Assembly (NCBI GenBank): GCA_964646585.1
Contig: CAZYEY010000120.1
Span: 1 to 38,895, forward strand
From: PFJX01 sp964646585
Lineage (GTDB): Bacteria > Pseudomonadota > Gammaproteobacteria > Burkholderiales > Thiobacillaceae
Direction of reading: 5' to 3'
DNA: 38,895 nt
This document shows, piece after piece, positions 1-7,764 of the stretch. The notes below the pieces were generated by a model. The model searched no databases. It was given only the letters and a program-made list of their open reading frames with translations, and was not told the origin of the DNA. How positions within the stretch are numbered: the first letter of the stretch is position 1; each line of letters opens with the position of its first letter. The position numbers and the translations under genes are program-made.

Positions 1-1391
1 GATTGGGGGCCTGCTGCGGGCTTTTGGCCGGCGGGTTTGGGCACCGCCGGCTTGGCAGCGCTGGCGTTGGTCCGGGGCACGTTGCCGCCGGGCTTGCCGG
101 TCCGTTGTCCGCGACCCTGTCCGCGTCCGTCTCCCCTGCCCTGTCCGGCGGGCCTGCCCTGGCGGGGCGGCCGCTCGTCCCGCTCCGGCAGATGGCCTGC
201 AGGGCGCTCGGGGGGCACGAAGCCTTCCACTTCCACCCGGGCGATGCCGCGTTTGATGAGGCGTTCGATGTCCTTCAGGTAGCCCATCTCCTCGGCGTCC
301 ACCAGGGACACGGCAGCACCCTCGCTGCCAGCCCGGCCAGTGCGGCCAATACGGTGAACGTAGTCCTCGGGCACGTTGGGCAGTTCGAAATTGACCACCT
401 GGGGCAACTGGTCGATGTCGATGCCCCGGGCAGCGATGTCGGTGGCCACCAGCACCTGCAGGGTGCTGTCCTTGAACTGGGCCAGGGCCCTGGTGCGGGC
501 AGCCTGGCTCTTGTTGCCGTGGATGGCGGCGGCGGGGATGCCATCCTTCACCAGCTTTTCGGCCAGCTTGTTGGCGCCGTGCTTGGTGCGGGTGAACACC
601 AGCACCTGCTGCCAGTTGTGCCGGCGGATGAGGTGGGAAAGCAGATCCTTCTTGTGGTGCTGGGGCACCAGATGCACCGACTGCTTCACCAGCTCGGTGG
701 GGGTGTTGCGCCGGGCCACCTCGATGCAGCCGGGATTGTTGAGCAGGCCATTGGCCAGGGCCTTGATGTCGTCGGAGAAGGTGGCCGAGAACAACAGGTT
801 CTGCCGCTGCCTGGGCAGCAGGGCCAACACTCTCCTGATGTCGCGGATGAAGCCCATGTCCAGCATGCGGTCGGCCTCGTCCAGCACCAGGATTTCCACG
901 CCGGACAGGTCCACGGTCTTCTGGCCCGCGTGGTCCAGCAGGCGGCCGGGGGTGGCCACCAGGATGTCGACGCGGCCCTTGAGGGCGGCGAACTGGGGAT
1001 TGATGTTGACGCCGCCGAACAGAACCATGGATTTCAGATTCACGTACTTGCCGTAAGTGCGCACGGATTCTTCCACTTGGGCGGCCAACTCCCGGGTGGG
1101 CACCAGGATCAGGCAACGGGGCCGGCCGTTCTTGGGCGTCAGGGGCTTTTCCGCGAGCCGGTGCAGGATGGGCAGGGTGAAGCCGGCGGTCTTGCCGGTG
1201 CCGGTCTGGGCGGCAGCCAGCAAGTCGCCCCCCTTGAGTACCAGGGGAATGCCCTGGGCCTGGATGGGGGGGGGGGTGGTGTAGCCGGTCTCGGCCACGG
1301 CTCTGAGCAGGGGATCCGATAGACCCAGTTCGGAGAAATTCACGGTCACGGCGGGCGTGGCGCCACCATGGGGAACGACGGGGGAGGACAT
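1..1391 (-). CDS. rhlE: DEAD-box ATP-dependent RNA helicase, RhlE type (3' end outside window)
   Basis: Minus-strand reading frame open from an ATG at 1391 to the left edge, 463 codons seen and no stop, so the C-terminus is missing. Helicase motifs appear in order: Q motif (GYTTPPPIQ), Walker A (AQTGTGKT), PTRELAAQ, TPGRLLD, the DEAD box (VLDEADRMLDMGF), SATFS, then the second RecA-like domain with VATDIAARGID and HRIGRTGRAG. After the core comes a basic, Gly/Arg/Pro/Lys-rich tail, typical of RhlE-group helicases that act on ribosome assembly and structured RNA, often in the cold. An 11-C run encodes the prolines of the Q motif, where this family usually has TPTPIQ. A 125-nt leader with two hairpins precedes the start. 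The family is certain; RhlE rather than another DEAD-box subgroup is likely. Confidence 0.93.
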   Translation of the reverse strand, partial: MSSPVVPHGGATPAVTVNFSELGLSDPLLRAVAETGYTTPPPIQAQGIPLVLKGGDLLAAAQTGTGKTAGFTLPILHRLAEKPLTPKNGRPRCLILVPTRELAAQVEESVRTYGKYVNLKSMVLFGGVNINPQFAALKGRVDILVATPGRLLDHAGQKTVDLSGVEILVLDEADRMLDMGFIRDIRRVLALLPRQRQNLLFSATFSDDIKALANGLLNNPGCIEVARRNTPTELVKQSVHLVPQHHKKDLLSHLIRRHNWQQVLVFTRTKHGANKLAEKLVKDGIPAAAIHGNKSQAARTRALAQFKDSTLQVLVATDIAARGIDIDQLPQVVNFELPNVPEDYVHRIGRTGRAGSEGAAVSLVDAEEMGYLKDIERLIKRGIARVEVEGFVPPERPAGHLPERDERPPRQGRPAGQGRGDGRGQGRGQRTGKPGGNVPRTNASAAKPAVPKPAGQKPAAGPQ

Positions 1392-1417
1392 GAGGGGTGC
1401 AACTCCTGCGACGGCCT

Positions 1418-1470
1418 GCCGCAAGCAGCGGCACCAATCGAGGCAGACGTGTAAGTGATCGAAAAGATCA
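1418..1470 (-). promoter_or_regulatory. Structured 5' leader of the helicase gene
   Basis: Two short perfect hairpins lie in the leader between the predicted start near 1515 and the ATG at 1391. They are 1418-1432 (GCCGC, 5-nt loop, GCGGC) and 1456-1470 (TGATC, 5-nt loop, GATCA). Long folded leaders are common on cold-shock helicase mRNAs, so post-transcriptional control is plausible. Only the hairpins are seen; the function is inferred. Confidence 0.35.
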
Positions 1471-1521
1471 GATGGAGAGTGGTTCCCGCGAACTGATTGG
1501 TGAGGCGCGCGGGCGAAGCAG

Positions 1522-1527
1522 ATTATA
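1522..1527 (-). promoter_or_regulatory. -10 element of the helicase promoter
   Basis: The minus strand reads TATAAT here, a perfect sigma-70 -10 hexamer in otherwise GC-rich sequence. A good -35 is not evident at 16-18 nt upstream. Transcription would start near 1515, giving the helicase a 5' leader of about 125 nt. Confidence 0.55.
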
Positions 1528-1591
1528 CGGGCCGGGGGAGGAATGACCGAGAACTATCGCGACCAGGGGCAATACCAGTTTCCCGATGCGC

Positions 1592-1623
1592 AAAAAAAAG
1601 CCCGCGCCCTCTCGGACGCGGGC
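1592..1623 (-). terminator. Rho-independent terminator after soxXA
   Basis: On the minus strand a GCCCGCGTCC / GGGCGCGGGC stem with a GAGA loop is followed by eight T residues. It begins 18 nt after the soxXA stop codon, a textbook intrinsic terminator for that gene. Confidence 0.92.
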
Positions 1624-1640
1624 CTGTGCGGTGTGGCCGA

Positions 1641-2912
1641 TCAGTGGCGGATGCCGGGAGCGGACAGCTTCATGCCGTTGCTCATGGCGGTCAGGGCCAT
1701 TTCGATGTCGCCATACTCCGGCGCTTCGGGGGGCAGTTCGTTGGCACGCACTGCCACGTTGCACCATTGCAGACGCTTGCGGATGTCCCAGATCTCGCCA
1801 CGGCTGGTACGCCAGAGGGGGAAGTGGTCCACCTGACCCTTCAGCTCGCCCAGGTACTGGCCGCGAATCCACTTGTTGGCGCCGCGCTCGGCGGAGTGGC
1901 AGTCATAGCAGGCAAAGTTGAGCTGGCCGATCTTGCGATCGAACAGCTTGGTGCCCCGTTCGATGGCTGCCTTGGCTTCCTTGGACTTGGTGTCCACGTT
2001 GAAGGCCGTGCCGTTAGCCAGGTAGCGCAGGTAGATGCCCATGTCCATGTTTGCCGGGGTCTGCATCAGCCAGACGTCGCCGGTGGTGGCACGGGCGTGG
2101 CGGGCGACGAATTCCTCAACCCCCATCACCTTCTTCAGGCGTGGCTCATATTTGGGCATGGAGGTGCCCCAGGTCTTGAAGGTCTTCTCCGGGGTGGCGT
2201 GGCAGGAAGCGCAGGACTTGCCGCTGGGGCCGGGCTTGGACCACAGGACCTTGGCCTTCTCCACCGATTCCATGGCGTTGTTGACGAAGGGATCCAGGTT
2301 GTCCCGGTCTTCCTTGGGGATGGGACGGGTGGCGGGGTTCTCCAGCGGGTTGCTGTAGATCTTGGGCTCGCCGTTCAGGGTTTTCAGGAAGGCGACCATG
2401 TCCTTGATCTCGTCCACAGTGAACACCTTGTGGGTGCCCCAGGGCGGCATCACCGAGTTGGGGTTCACGCTGCGGGGGTCGTAGATGTAGTTGAAGATCC
2501 ACTGGTCATCCCGGCCCCACTGGGAGTAGGTGGACAGGTCGGGACCGACGGCGCCGGGCATGGACTGGGTGGTGGGGCCCATGGCGTGGCAGGCCAGGCA
2601 ACTGCCACCGCGACTGCGGTCATAAGCCAGCTTCTCGCCCTTCTTCGGATCCCCGGTGATAGGACCGTCCAGCTTCGGAGGCGGCGCGTAGGCAGGAGAA
2701 GCCAGGTTGGACAGGGTATTGAAATCCTTCCAGTCGGTCTGGGTCCAGTCGCTGTAGCGGGTCCAGGGCGAAGCGGAGACAGGTTGGGTCAGGTCCAGGG
2801 GGGCGGGCTGGGCCTTGCCGCCCTTGGCCTCGGAGGCAAGGGGCGCGGCAAGCATCGCCATGGCCATGGCGGTGGTGAACAACTTGGAATGGTTTGTACG
2901 TAACGAACGCAT
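1641..2912 (-). CDS. soxXA: Single-chain SoxX-SoxA triheme cytochrome c (thiosulfate oxidation)
   Basis: 423 aa. SoxXA is the periplasmic c-type cytochrome that links thiosulfate oxidatively to the SoxYZ carrier; SoxX and SoxA are normally separate subunits. Seen here: a signal peptide (basic start, hydrophobic stretch, cut near ASEA at residue 29); a SoxX-like half with heme motif CLACH at 105-109 and a candidate axial Met near 155 (NSVMPPWG); then a SoxA-like half with CASCH at 234-238, NFACYDCH at 332-339 and Cys384 in LQWCNVAVR. Cys384 sits where SoxA carries its active-site cysteine, and the C-terminus (APGIRH) is SoxA-like. The start at 2912 is preferred because GAGGAG lies 7 nt upstream and the signal peptide begins there; an upstream in-frame start would bury it. 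The gene stands alone, with no soxYZB nearby. SoxA identity is strong; the X-A fusion is inferred from domain order. Confidence 0.85.
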   Translation of the reverse strand: MRSLRTNHSKLFTTAMAMAMLAAPLASEAKGGKAQPAPLDLTQPVSASPWTRYSDWTQTDWKDFNTLSNLASPAYAPPPKLDGPITGDPKKGEKLAYDRSRGGSCLACHAMGPTTQSMPGAVGPDLSTYSQWGRDDQWIFNYIYDPRSVNPNSVMPPWGTHKVFTVDEIKDMVAFLKTLNGEPKIYSNPLENPATRPIPKEDRDNLDPFVNNAMESVEKAKVLWSKPGPSGKSCASCHATPEKTFKTWGTSMPKYEPRLKKVMGVEEFVARHARATTGDVWLMQTPANMDMGIYLRYLANGTAFNVDTKSKEAKAAIERGTKLFDRKIGQLNFACYDCHSAERGANKWIRGQYLGELKGQVDHFPLWRTSRGEIWDIRKRLQWCNVAVRANELPPEAPEYGDIEMALTAMSNGMKLSAPGIRH

Positions 2913-3061
2913 GGAGGTCTCCTCGATCACAATGAACATCCGGCTGGAATACGTTGGCGATCCTATTACCAAGGCAATGCCGTCAACTATAGACAATTCG
3001 TCTCAGAAGGCTTGGGACATCCATCCGAACCTGGTCGTCCCCTGCATTACACTCCCGTGCC

Positions 3062-3562
3062 ATGAATGAACCCGCGCCTCAGCTTGCCGAAGCCGACATC
3101 ACCTTCATGCGCGCCGCCATGGTGGAAGCAAAGCGGGCGGAAACTCTGGGAGAAGTACCGGTGGGTGCGGTACTGGTGGTGAACGGCGAGATCGTGGGCC
3201 GGGGCTACAACCAGCCCATCACCCGCAACGACCCCAGCGCCCACGCCGAGATCATGTGCCTGCGGGACGCGGCACTGCGCCTGGGCAATTACCGACTGCC
3301 CGGTAGTACTCTCTACGTCACCTTGGAGCCCTGCGCCATGTGTTCCGGCGCCATCATGCACGCCCGGGTGGAAAGGATCGTGTTTGGCGCCCCGGACCCC
3401 AAGACCGGCGCCGTGGGCAGCGTGGTGAACCTGTTCGCCGAGGAACGCCTGAACCATCACGCCACGGTGGAAGGCGGCGTGCTGGCGGAGGAATGCGGCG
3501 CCCTGCTGTCGGCTTTCTTCGCTGCCCGGCGCGGCAAGGCGAAGAGTGGAGAGGGACGATGA
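3062..3562 (+). CDS. tadA: tRNA-specific adenosine deaminase
   Basis: 166 aa, full length for TadA. The enzyme deaminates the wobble adenosine A34 to inosine in tRNA-Arg(ACG). Zinc-site motifs are present: HAE at 61-63 (ligand His and proton-shuttling Glu) and PCAMC at 90-94 (two ligand cysteines). The conserved region around GNYRLPGSTLYVTLEP is intact. The gene is divergent from soxXA across about 150 nt and its stop overlaps the next start by ATGA, so the two are probably translationally coupled. Confidence 0.96.
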   Translation: MNEPAPQLAEADITFMRAAMVEAKRAETLGEVPVGAVLVVNGEIVGRGYNQPITRNDPSAHAEIMCLRDAALRLGNYRLPGSTLYVTLEPCAMCSGAIMHARVERIVFGAPDPKTGAVGSVVNLFAEERLNHHATVEGGVLAEECGALLSAFFAARRGKAKSGEGR

Positions 3563-4038
3563 AACTGCGGGTAAGCCTGCCTGCCCAGATCCTGGAGGTG
3601 CTGGACGACACCGGCGCGATAGAGTCCGTCTACCCGGTCTCCACCGCCGCCAACGGCGCCGGAGAGGAACGGGGGAGCCATTGCACCCCCCGGGGTCGCC
3701 ACCACATCCGCGCCAAGATCGGCGCCGGCCTGCCCCTCAACAGCGTCCTGGTGGCACGTCGGCCCACCGGGGAAATCTATACGCCGGATCTGGGCGCCGC
3801 CCAGCCGGAGCGGGACTGGATCCTCACCCGCATCCTCTGGCTGTCGGGCCGGGAACCCGGCTACAACCGCCTGGGCAGTTGTGACTCCATGGCCCGCTAC
3901 ATCTACATCCACGGCACGCCAGACGAGTCCTTCGAGCAGGCCCCCCGCTCCCACGGCTGCATCCGCATGCGCAACCGGGATCTGATCGAATTGTTCGAGC
4001 GGGTTCCCATCCATACGCCGGTGGAAATCATCGCCTGA
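3559..4038 (+). CDS. L,D-transpeptidase (YkuD) family protein without signal peptide
   Basis: 159 aa. The YkuD catalytic signature is present: HGT at 118-120 and SHGCIRM at 131-137, with Cys134 as nucleophile. YkuD enzymes usually crosslink peptidoglycan or attach lipoproteins in the periplasm. This protein starts directly with the domain (MKLRVSLPAQ) and shows neither a signal peptide nor a transmembrane segment. The start at 3559 is chosen because ATGA overlaps the tadA stop and the domain begins at once. Coupling to tadA suggests co-expression, but no shared function is evident. Whether it is exported or has a cytoplasmic role cannot be told. Confidence 0.85.
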   Translation: MKLRVSLPAQILEVLDDTGAIESVYPVSTAANGAGEERGSHCTPRGRHHIRAKIGAGLPLNSVLVARRPTGEIYTPDLGAAQPERDWILTRILWLSGREPGYNRLGSCDSMARYIYIHGTPDESFEQAPRSHGCIRMRNRDLIELFERVPIHTPVEIIA

Positions 4039-4134
4039 TCACAGGTCGCCGTTGGCGGCAGCGCCCATGATCCGATCCATCTTGTCGCGGGCCTCCAACT
4101 TGAGACGGGACCGCCACCTGGGCGGGGGCGTAAA

Positions 4135-4160
4135 CCATTCCGCCCGGATGGGCGGAATGG
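4135..4160 (-). terminator. Perfect 11-bp stem-loop after the Hsp20 pair
   Basis: CCATTCCGCCC, a 4-nt loop, then GGGCGGAATGG. It lies in the 138-nt gap between the convergent L,D-transpeptidase and Hsp20 genes. On the minus strand it is followed by TTTA; on the plus strand, by GAAAGTGTTTTC. It probably stops minus-strand transcription and may work in both directions, although the T tract is short. Confidence 0.6.
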
Positions 4161-4176
4161 GAAAGTGTTTTCTTGG

Positions 4177-4545
4177 TCAAGCCACCTGGATTTCCACCCG
4201 GCGGGGCTGCAGGTGGGCGGCCTTGGGAATGCGCAGCTTCAGCACGCCCTGGCTGAACTCGGCAGCCACCTGGTCGGCGTCCAGCTCCTTGGACAGGGTG
4301 AAGACCCGCTTGTAGCGGGGCAGTCCCACCTCGGCGTGGGTGGCCTCCATGCCCTCGGGCACCGTCAGGACAATCTCGCCTTCCAGGGTCAGGGTTTCCG
4401 CCTCCACCTGGATATGGAGACGGTCCTTGGGCACGCCGGGCAGGTCAGCGTAGAGGGTGATGCCGTTGGCGTCCTCGATCACGTCCACGGGAGGCATCAG
4501 GGTGGCGCCCTTGGTCGGGACTTCGGGTTTCTTGGTGTCGGTCAT
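4177..4545 (-). CDS. Hsp20/alpha-crystallin small heat-shock protein (second of pair)
   Basis: 122 aa. Small heat-shock chaperone that binds unfolding proteins without ATP. The alpha-crystallin domain covers most of the protein, from PPVDVIEDANGITLYADLPGV to GVLKLRIPKA. The N-terminal arm is short, and the C-terminal tail carries no clear separate I-x-I anchor. GAGGAG lies 8 nt before the ATG. It is 10 nt downstream of the other Hsp20 gene, an operon arrangement common for paired Hsp20 proteins that co-assemble. Confidence 0.93.
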   Translation of the reverse strand: MTDTKKPEVPTKGATLMPPVDVIEDANGITLYADLPGVPKDRLHIQVEAETLTLEGEIVLTVPEGMEATHAEVGLPRYKRVFTLSKELDADQVAAEFSQGVLKLRIPKAAHLQPRRVEIQVA

Positions 4546-4555
4546 GGCGGGCTCC

Positions 4556-4987
4556 TCATTCGATGGTGATGCGGCGGGGCTGGGCAGCCGCCTTGCGGGC
4601 GATGCTGATATGCAGCACGCCGTCCCGGTATTTGGCTTCCACGGCGTTGGGGTCCACGTCGTCAGGCAGGCTCACCACCCGGCGGAAGGGACCGGCGAAA
4701 CGCTCGTCGATGTGCACGGAGGCCTTCTCCGGCACGGCCTCGGCCTTGCGCTCGCCGGTCACGGTGAGCACGCCCTTCTCGATCTGCACGTCCAGGGCAG
4801 CCGGGTCCACCCCGGGCAGGAAAGCATAGATTTCCACCGAGTGGGACGTGCCGCCCACGTTCATGGCCGGAAAGCCGCGGGTGATGCCGCGGATGCTGGG
4901 AGACAGGTCGAAGGACTGCTGCATTTCCCGTTGCAGCCGGTCCAGTTCCGCGAAGAGGTCGCGGGGAAACAGGGTGCGGTAGAGCAT
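4556..4987 (-). CDS. Hsp20/alpha-crystallin small heat-shock protein (first of pair)
   Basis: 143 aa. Begins MLYRTLFPRDLFAELDRLQREM, the N-terminal pattern of class A Hsp20 proteins. The alpha-crystallin domain follows (YAFLPGVDPAALDVQIEKGVLTVTGERK to GVLHISIARK). The start at 4987 is chosen over the upstream in-frame start at 5023 because AAGGAGG sits 8 nt before it and it matches the family's N-terminus. Transcribed before, and presumably with, the 122-aa paralogue. No CIRCE or ROSE-type element is obvious upstream. Confidence 0.94.
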   Translation of the reverse strand: MLYRTLFPRDLFAELDRLQREMQQSFDLSPSIRGITRGFPAMNVGGTSHSVEIYAFLPGVDPAALDVQIEKGVLTVTGERKAEAVPEKASVHIDERFAGPFRRVVSLPDDVDPNAVEAKYRDGVLHISIARKAAAQPRRITIE

Positions 4988-5090
4988 GTGCGTTCCTCCT
5001 TGGGTTGAGGGGTGGGCGCCCATCCGGCGCCCTCGCCATGCAACTTAGGGCCGACGCGGCCAACTTCAATAGCCGCGACTTGCAGTAGGC

Positions 5091-6431
5091 TCAACGCCGG
5101 GCCAAAGGCAACCTCAAGGTGAACTCGGCGCCACCCTCCGGCCCGTTGCCAGCACTCAGGCTGCCGCCGTGGCGCTCCACGATGCCGTAGGTGATGGCGA
5201 GTCCCAGCCCGGTGCCCTTGCCCACCGGCTTGGTGGTGAAGAAGGGCTCGAACAGGTGGGCCAGGTTCTCCGGGGAGATGCCCGGACCGTTGTCCCGGAA
5301 ACGGATGACCACGCTGTCGCCAGCCTGTTCCGCGTCGATCTCCAGACGCGGCTGGGATTGCCCGGCGGTAGCGTCGCAGGCGTTCTGCACCAGGTTCATC
5401 ATGACCTGCTGCATCTGGCCCGCCGAGCCCACCACGTGGATGCCCTCGGGCAGGCGCGTGACCACCTTGAGCTTGCCGGCGGCGGCCTTGGTGACCCAGT
5501 GCACCGCCTGCTCGATGACCTGGGCCAGGTTGAAGGGCTGGTCCTCGTTGCGGTCCACGGCGGAGAAGCGCTTCAGGCTGTCCACGATGTCCCGGGTCCG
5601 CTCCGCCCCCTCCACCGTGCCCTCGATGAGGGAGGGTAGATCCGCCAGGATGCGGTCGATGTGCAATTCTGCCCGCAGTGTCTCCAGTTCGTCCTTCGAC
5701 TTTCCGGCGTGCAGGGCGCCCACGTAGTCCTCCAGCCGCCGGGCGTACCGGTGCAGGGCATGGACGTTGCCCAGGACGAAGCTGATGGGGTTGTTGAGCT
5801 CGTGGGCCACACCCGCCACCAGCCGGCCCAGAGAGGCCATCTTCTCGGAATGCAGCAGTTGCTGCTGAGTGCGCTTCAGGTCGTCGTGGGCCTCCCGAAG
5901 GGCGTGATAGGCCCGGCGAAGTTCCCCCACCGGCCGGCCGGTGATGACCATGCCCACCTGGGCCCCCTGATGATTGAAGCGGGGGGTGCAGTTGAGGGAC
6001 ACCGGCACGGCGGCGCCGTCGGCGCCCCTGAGCGGCAATTCGCAGTCGGCCAGGCCCTTCATGCCGTGGTTGGCGAAGATGCGCTCGGCGTTGGCGCGGG
6101 CGCCGTCGTCGGCAAAGAGATCGAACAGGGACATGCCGATGAGCTCCCGCTCCAGCTTGCCGGCGAACTGGGTCATGGCGTGGTTCACCACCTCGATGCG
6201 GCCCTCCCGGTCGCACACCACCAGGATATCGGACATGGAGGCCAGCACCGAGAACACGAACTGCTGGGATTCCTCCAGGGCCGCATTTTTCTCTTCCAGG
6301 GCCACTTCGTACTGGAGCAGGTCGTTGTAGACCTCGTCCATCTTCTGGATGACCTCGATCCAGGCATCCTCACCCAGGCTGCCCAGGCCTTCGGCGAGGC
6401 TGAGGGGATCGATCTGCTTGCTGGTGGGCAT
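5091..6431 (-). CDS. Soluble PAS-domain sensor histidine kinase
   Basis: 446 aa. Order of parts: N-terminal helical/coiled segment (about 25-57), PAS domain (about 58-165), linker helix, HisKA with the H box VAHELNNPISFVLGN (His210), then HATPase_c with N box NLVQNACD (Asn350), DNGPGI (380-385) and GKGTGLGL (404-411). No transmembrane segment is seen, so it probably senses a cytoplasmic signal. The H box resembles HupT/HoxJ hydrogenase-regulating kinases, but no hydrogenase or response-regulator gene is nearby. The ATG at 6431 is preferred; a TTG two codons upstream is possible. A hairpin at 6462-6478 lies just upstream. Confidence 0.9.
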   Translation of the reverse strand: MPTSKQIDPLSLAEGLGSLGEDAWIEVIQKMDEVYNDLLQYEVALEEKNAALEESQQFVFSVLASMSDILVVCDREGRIEVVNHAMTQFAGKLERELIGMSLFDLFADDGARANAERIFANHGMKGLADCELPLRGADGAAVPVSLNCTPRFNHQGAQVGMVITGRPVGELRRAYHALREAHDDLKRTQQQLLHSEKMASLGRLVAGVAHELNNPISFVLGNVHALHRYARRLEDYVGALHAGKSKDELETLRAELHIDRILADLPSLIEGTVEGAERTRDIVDSLKRFSAVDRNEDQPFNLAQVIEQAVHWVTKAAAGKLKVVTRLPEGIHVVGSAGQMQQVMMNLVQNACDATAGQSQPRLEIDAEQAGDSVVIRFRDNGPGISPENLAHLFEPFFTTKPVGKGTGLGLAITYGIVERHGGSLSAGNGPEGGAEFTLRLPLARR

Positions 6432-6461
6432 GATCAAGTCTTGAGTGGCATGTTGAGCTAG

Positions 6462-6478
6462 GGCTGCTCTGCGCAGCC
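6462..6478 (-). other. Hairpin upstream of the histidine kinase
   Basis: GGCTGC, 5-nt loop, GCAGCC, about 30 nt before the kinase ATG. The rest of 6479-6618, between the kinase start and the transposase stop, shows no gene. It may contain the left end of the insertion sequence and the kinase promoter, neither of which I could place. Confidence 0.25.
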
Positions 6479-6618
6479 GGAAGTTCTGATGGCTGCAATT
6501 GAGCGTAAGTCTGCTACCGGATCACGGGGCGCACAGCGGGAGCGAGAATTGCGCAGCGAATGTGCAATTTCCAGTTCCATTCGCCTGGAACCAGGCCGAT
6601 TTCCGGCAATTCTGGATT

Positions 6619-7605
6619 TCATGAACGTGCCTCACCCATCCGCGCCAGCCGATGCCGCGCCTGAAACGGATTCGCTAGGGCAAACAACGTCACGATCTGG
6701 GCAGTGTTCCTCTTCAGGCCCCGGTGGCGGGTCTTCCTGTGACGGAACAGGTTCTTCACCACATGGAAGGGATGTTCCGCCTTGGCGCGCAGGCTCGCCT
6801 TGGCCTGTTCGATCCAGTTGCGCAATTCACCCAGCGGGGTCTTGGGCAAAGCCTTGCATTGACTCGGCTTCATTGCCACGTGCCAAGTCACCGGTACTTC
6901 CAGGTTCTCTTGCCGCTTCTCGACGCTTTGGTAGCCCGCATCCCCGAACACGACGGTTTCGGCGCCATGCTGCAGGGCCTGGGCCTGGGTGACGTCGTTG
7001 ACGTGGGCTGCCGTGCCCACCACGGTGTGGACCAAGCCCAATTCGGCATCCACCCCAAAGTGTGCCTTCATACCAAAGTGCCACTGGTTGCCCTTCTTGG
7101 TCTGATGCATCTCGGGGTCGCGTTCGCCCCCTTCGTTCTTGGTGGAACTCGGGGCGGAGATGAGGGTGGCGTCGACGATGGCGCCCTGCCTCAGCAGCAG
7201 CCCCTTCTCGGCCAGGTGGGCGTTGATGGCGGTGAAAATGGAGGCGGTCAGGTCCTTCTCTTCCGGCAGGCGGCGGAACTTGAGCAGGGTGGTGGCGCCG
7301 GGTGCGGCTTCCCGCGCCAGGTCCACACCGACGAAGCGGCGGATGGCCTGGCTGTCATAGATCGCGTCTTCGATGCCTTCGTCCGACAGGCCGAAGCATT
7401 GCTGGGCGATGTACATGGGCAGCATGCGTTCCACGCCCATCGGGGGGCGTCCCTGCCCTTCGCCCTTGGGGTAGTGCGGTTCGATCACCACCACCAGCGA
7501 GGACCACGGTGTGGCCGCTTCAATCTCTCCCAGAAACCGGTTGCGCCGCGCCCGCTTCTTCTTGCCCCCGTATTCAAGGTCGGAAAAACTCGTCTGGATC
7601 TTCAT
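6619..7605 (-). CDS. IS5-family transposase
   Basis: 328 aa, full length for the IS5 subgroup. It begins with QTSFSDLEYGGKKKRARR, typical of these proteins, followed by the DUF772-type N-terminal region (PMGVERMLPMYIAQQCFGLSDE). A DDE core follows, with Asp in IVDATLIS, Asp in FGDAGYQ and a late E/R-rich segment (HPFHVVKNLFRHRKTRHRGL). No frameshift is seen, so the gene could be active. It lies between the histidine kinase and the H-NS-like gene. Confidence 0.95.
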   Translation of the reverse strand: MKIQTSFSDLEYGGKKKRARRNRFLGEIEAATPWSSLVVVIEPHYPKGEGQGRPPMGVERMLPMYIAQQCFGLSDEGIEDAIYDSQAIRRFVGVDLAREAAPGATTLLKFRRLPEEKDLTASIFTAINAHLAEKGLLLRQGAIVDATLISAPSSTKNEGGERDPEMHQTKKGNQWHFGMKAHFGVDAELGLVHTVVGTAAHVNDVTQAQALQHGAETVVFGDAGYQSVEKRQENLEVPVTWHVAMKPSQCKALPKTPLGELRNWIEQAKASLRAKAEHPFHVVKNLFRHRKTRHRGLKRNTAQIVTLFALANPFQARHRLARMGEARS

Positions 7606-7694
7606 CGGCAGGCGCGGCAGTTGGGTTCAGGTCTGCAGGATTGTCAGTCAGGTCGGGGAAGAAATCAGCGATTCCTTGGGTTTTTTCGCCCTCG
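6619..7694 (-). mobile_element. IS5-family insertion sequence (boundaries uncertain)
   Basis: The transposase gene defines the element. On its upstream side a GAGGGCGAAAAAACCC string (minus strand, 7677-7694 region) resembles an IS5-type terminus, but I found no matching inverted copy after the transposase stop and no target-site duplication. The end coordinates given are therefore approximate. Confidence 0.5.
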
Positions 7695-7751
7695 GCTGGC
7701 ACTCCGCATGATCCTCAGTCCTTATATACCGGAGCCGATGAAATACATTCA

Positions 7752-7764
7752 CGCAATTATTGCG
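7752..7764. promoter_or_regulatory. Palindrome overlapping the hns -35 box
   Basis: CGCAA, 3-nt centre, TTGCG: a perfect dyad whose right half is part of the -35 hexamer. A protein bound here would block RNA polymerase, so this is a candidate operator for autorepression or another regulator. Confidence 0.4.

Noticed and set aside
3..1322. 439-codon plus-strand open frame opposite the helicase
   Set aside because: It is antisense to an unmistakable DEAD-box protein, and its composition (Gly/His/Val/Leu repeats) is typical of a GC-rich shadow frame.
5091..6431. Naming the histidine kinase hupT or hoxJ
   Set aside because: The H box is similar, but no hydrogenase genes are nearby and PAS kinases share this motif widely.
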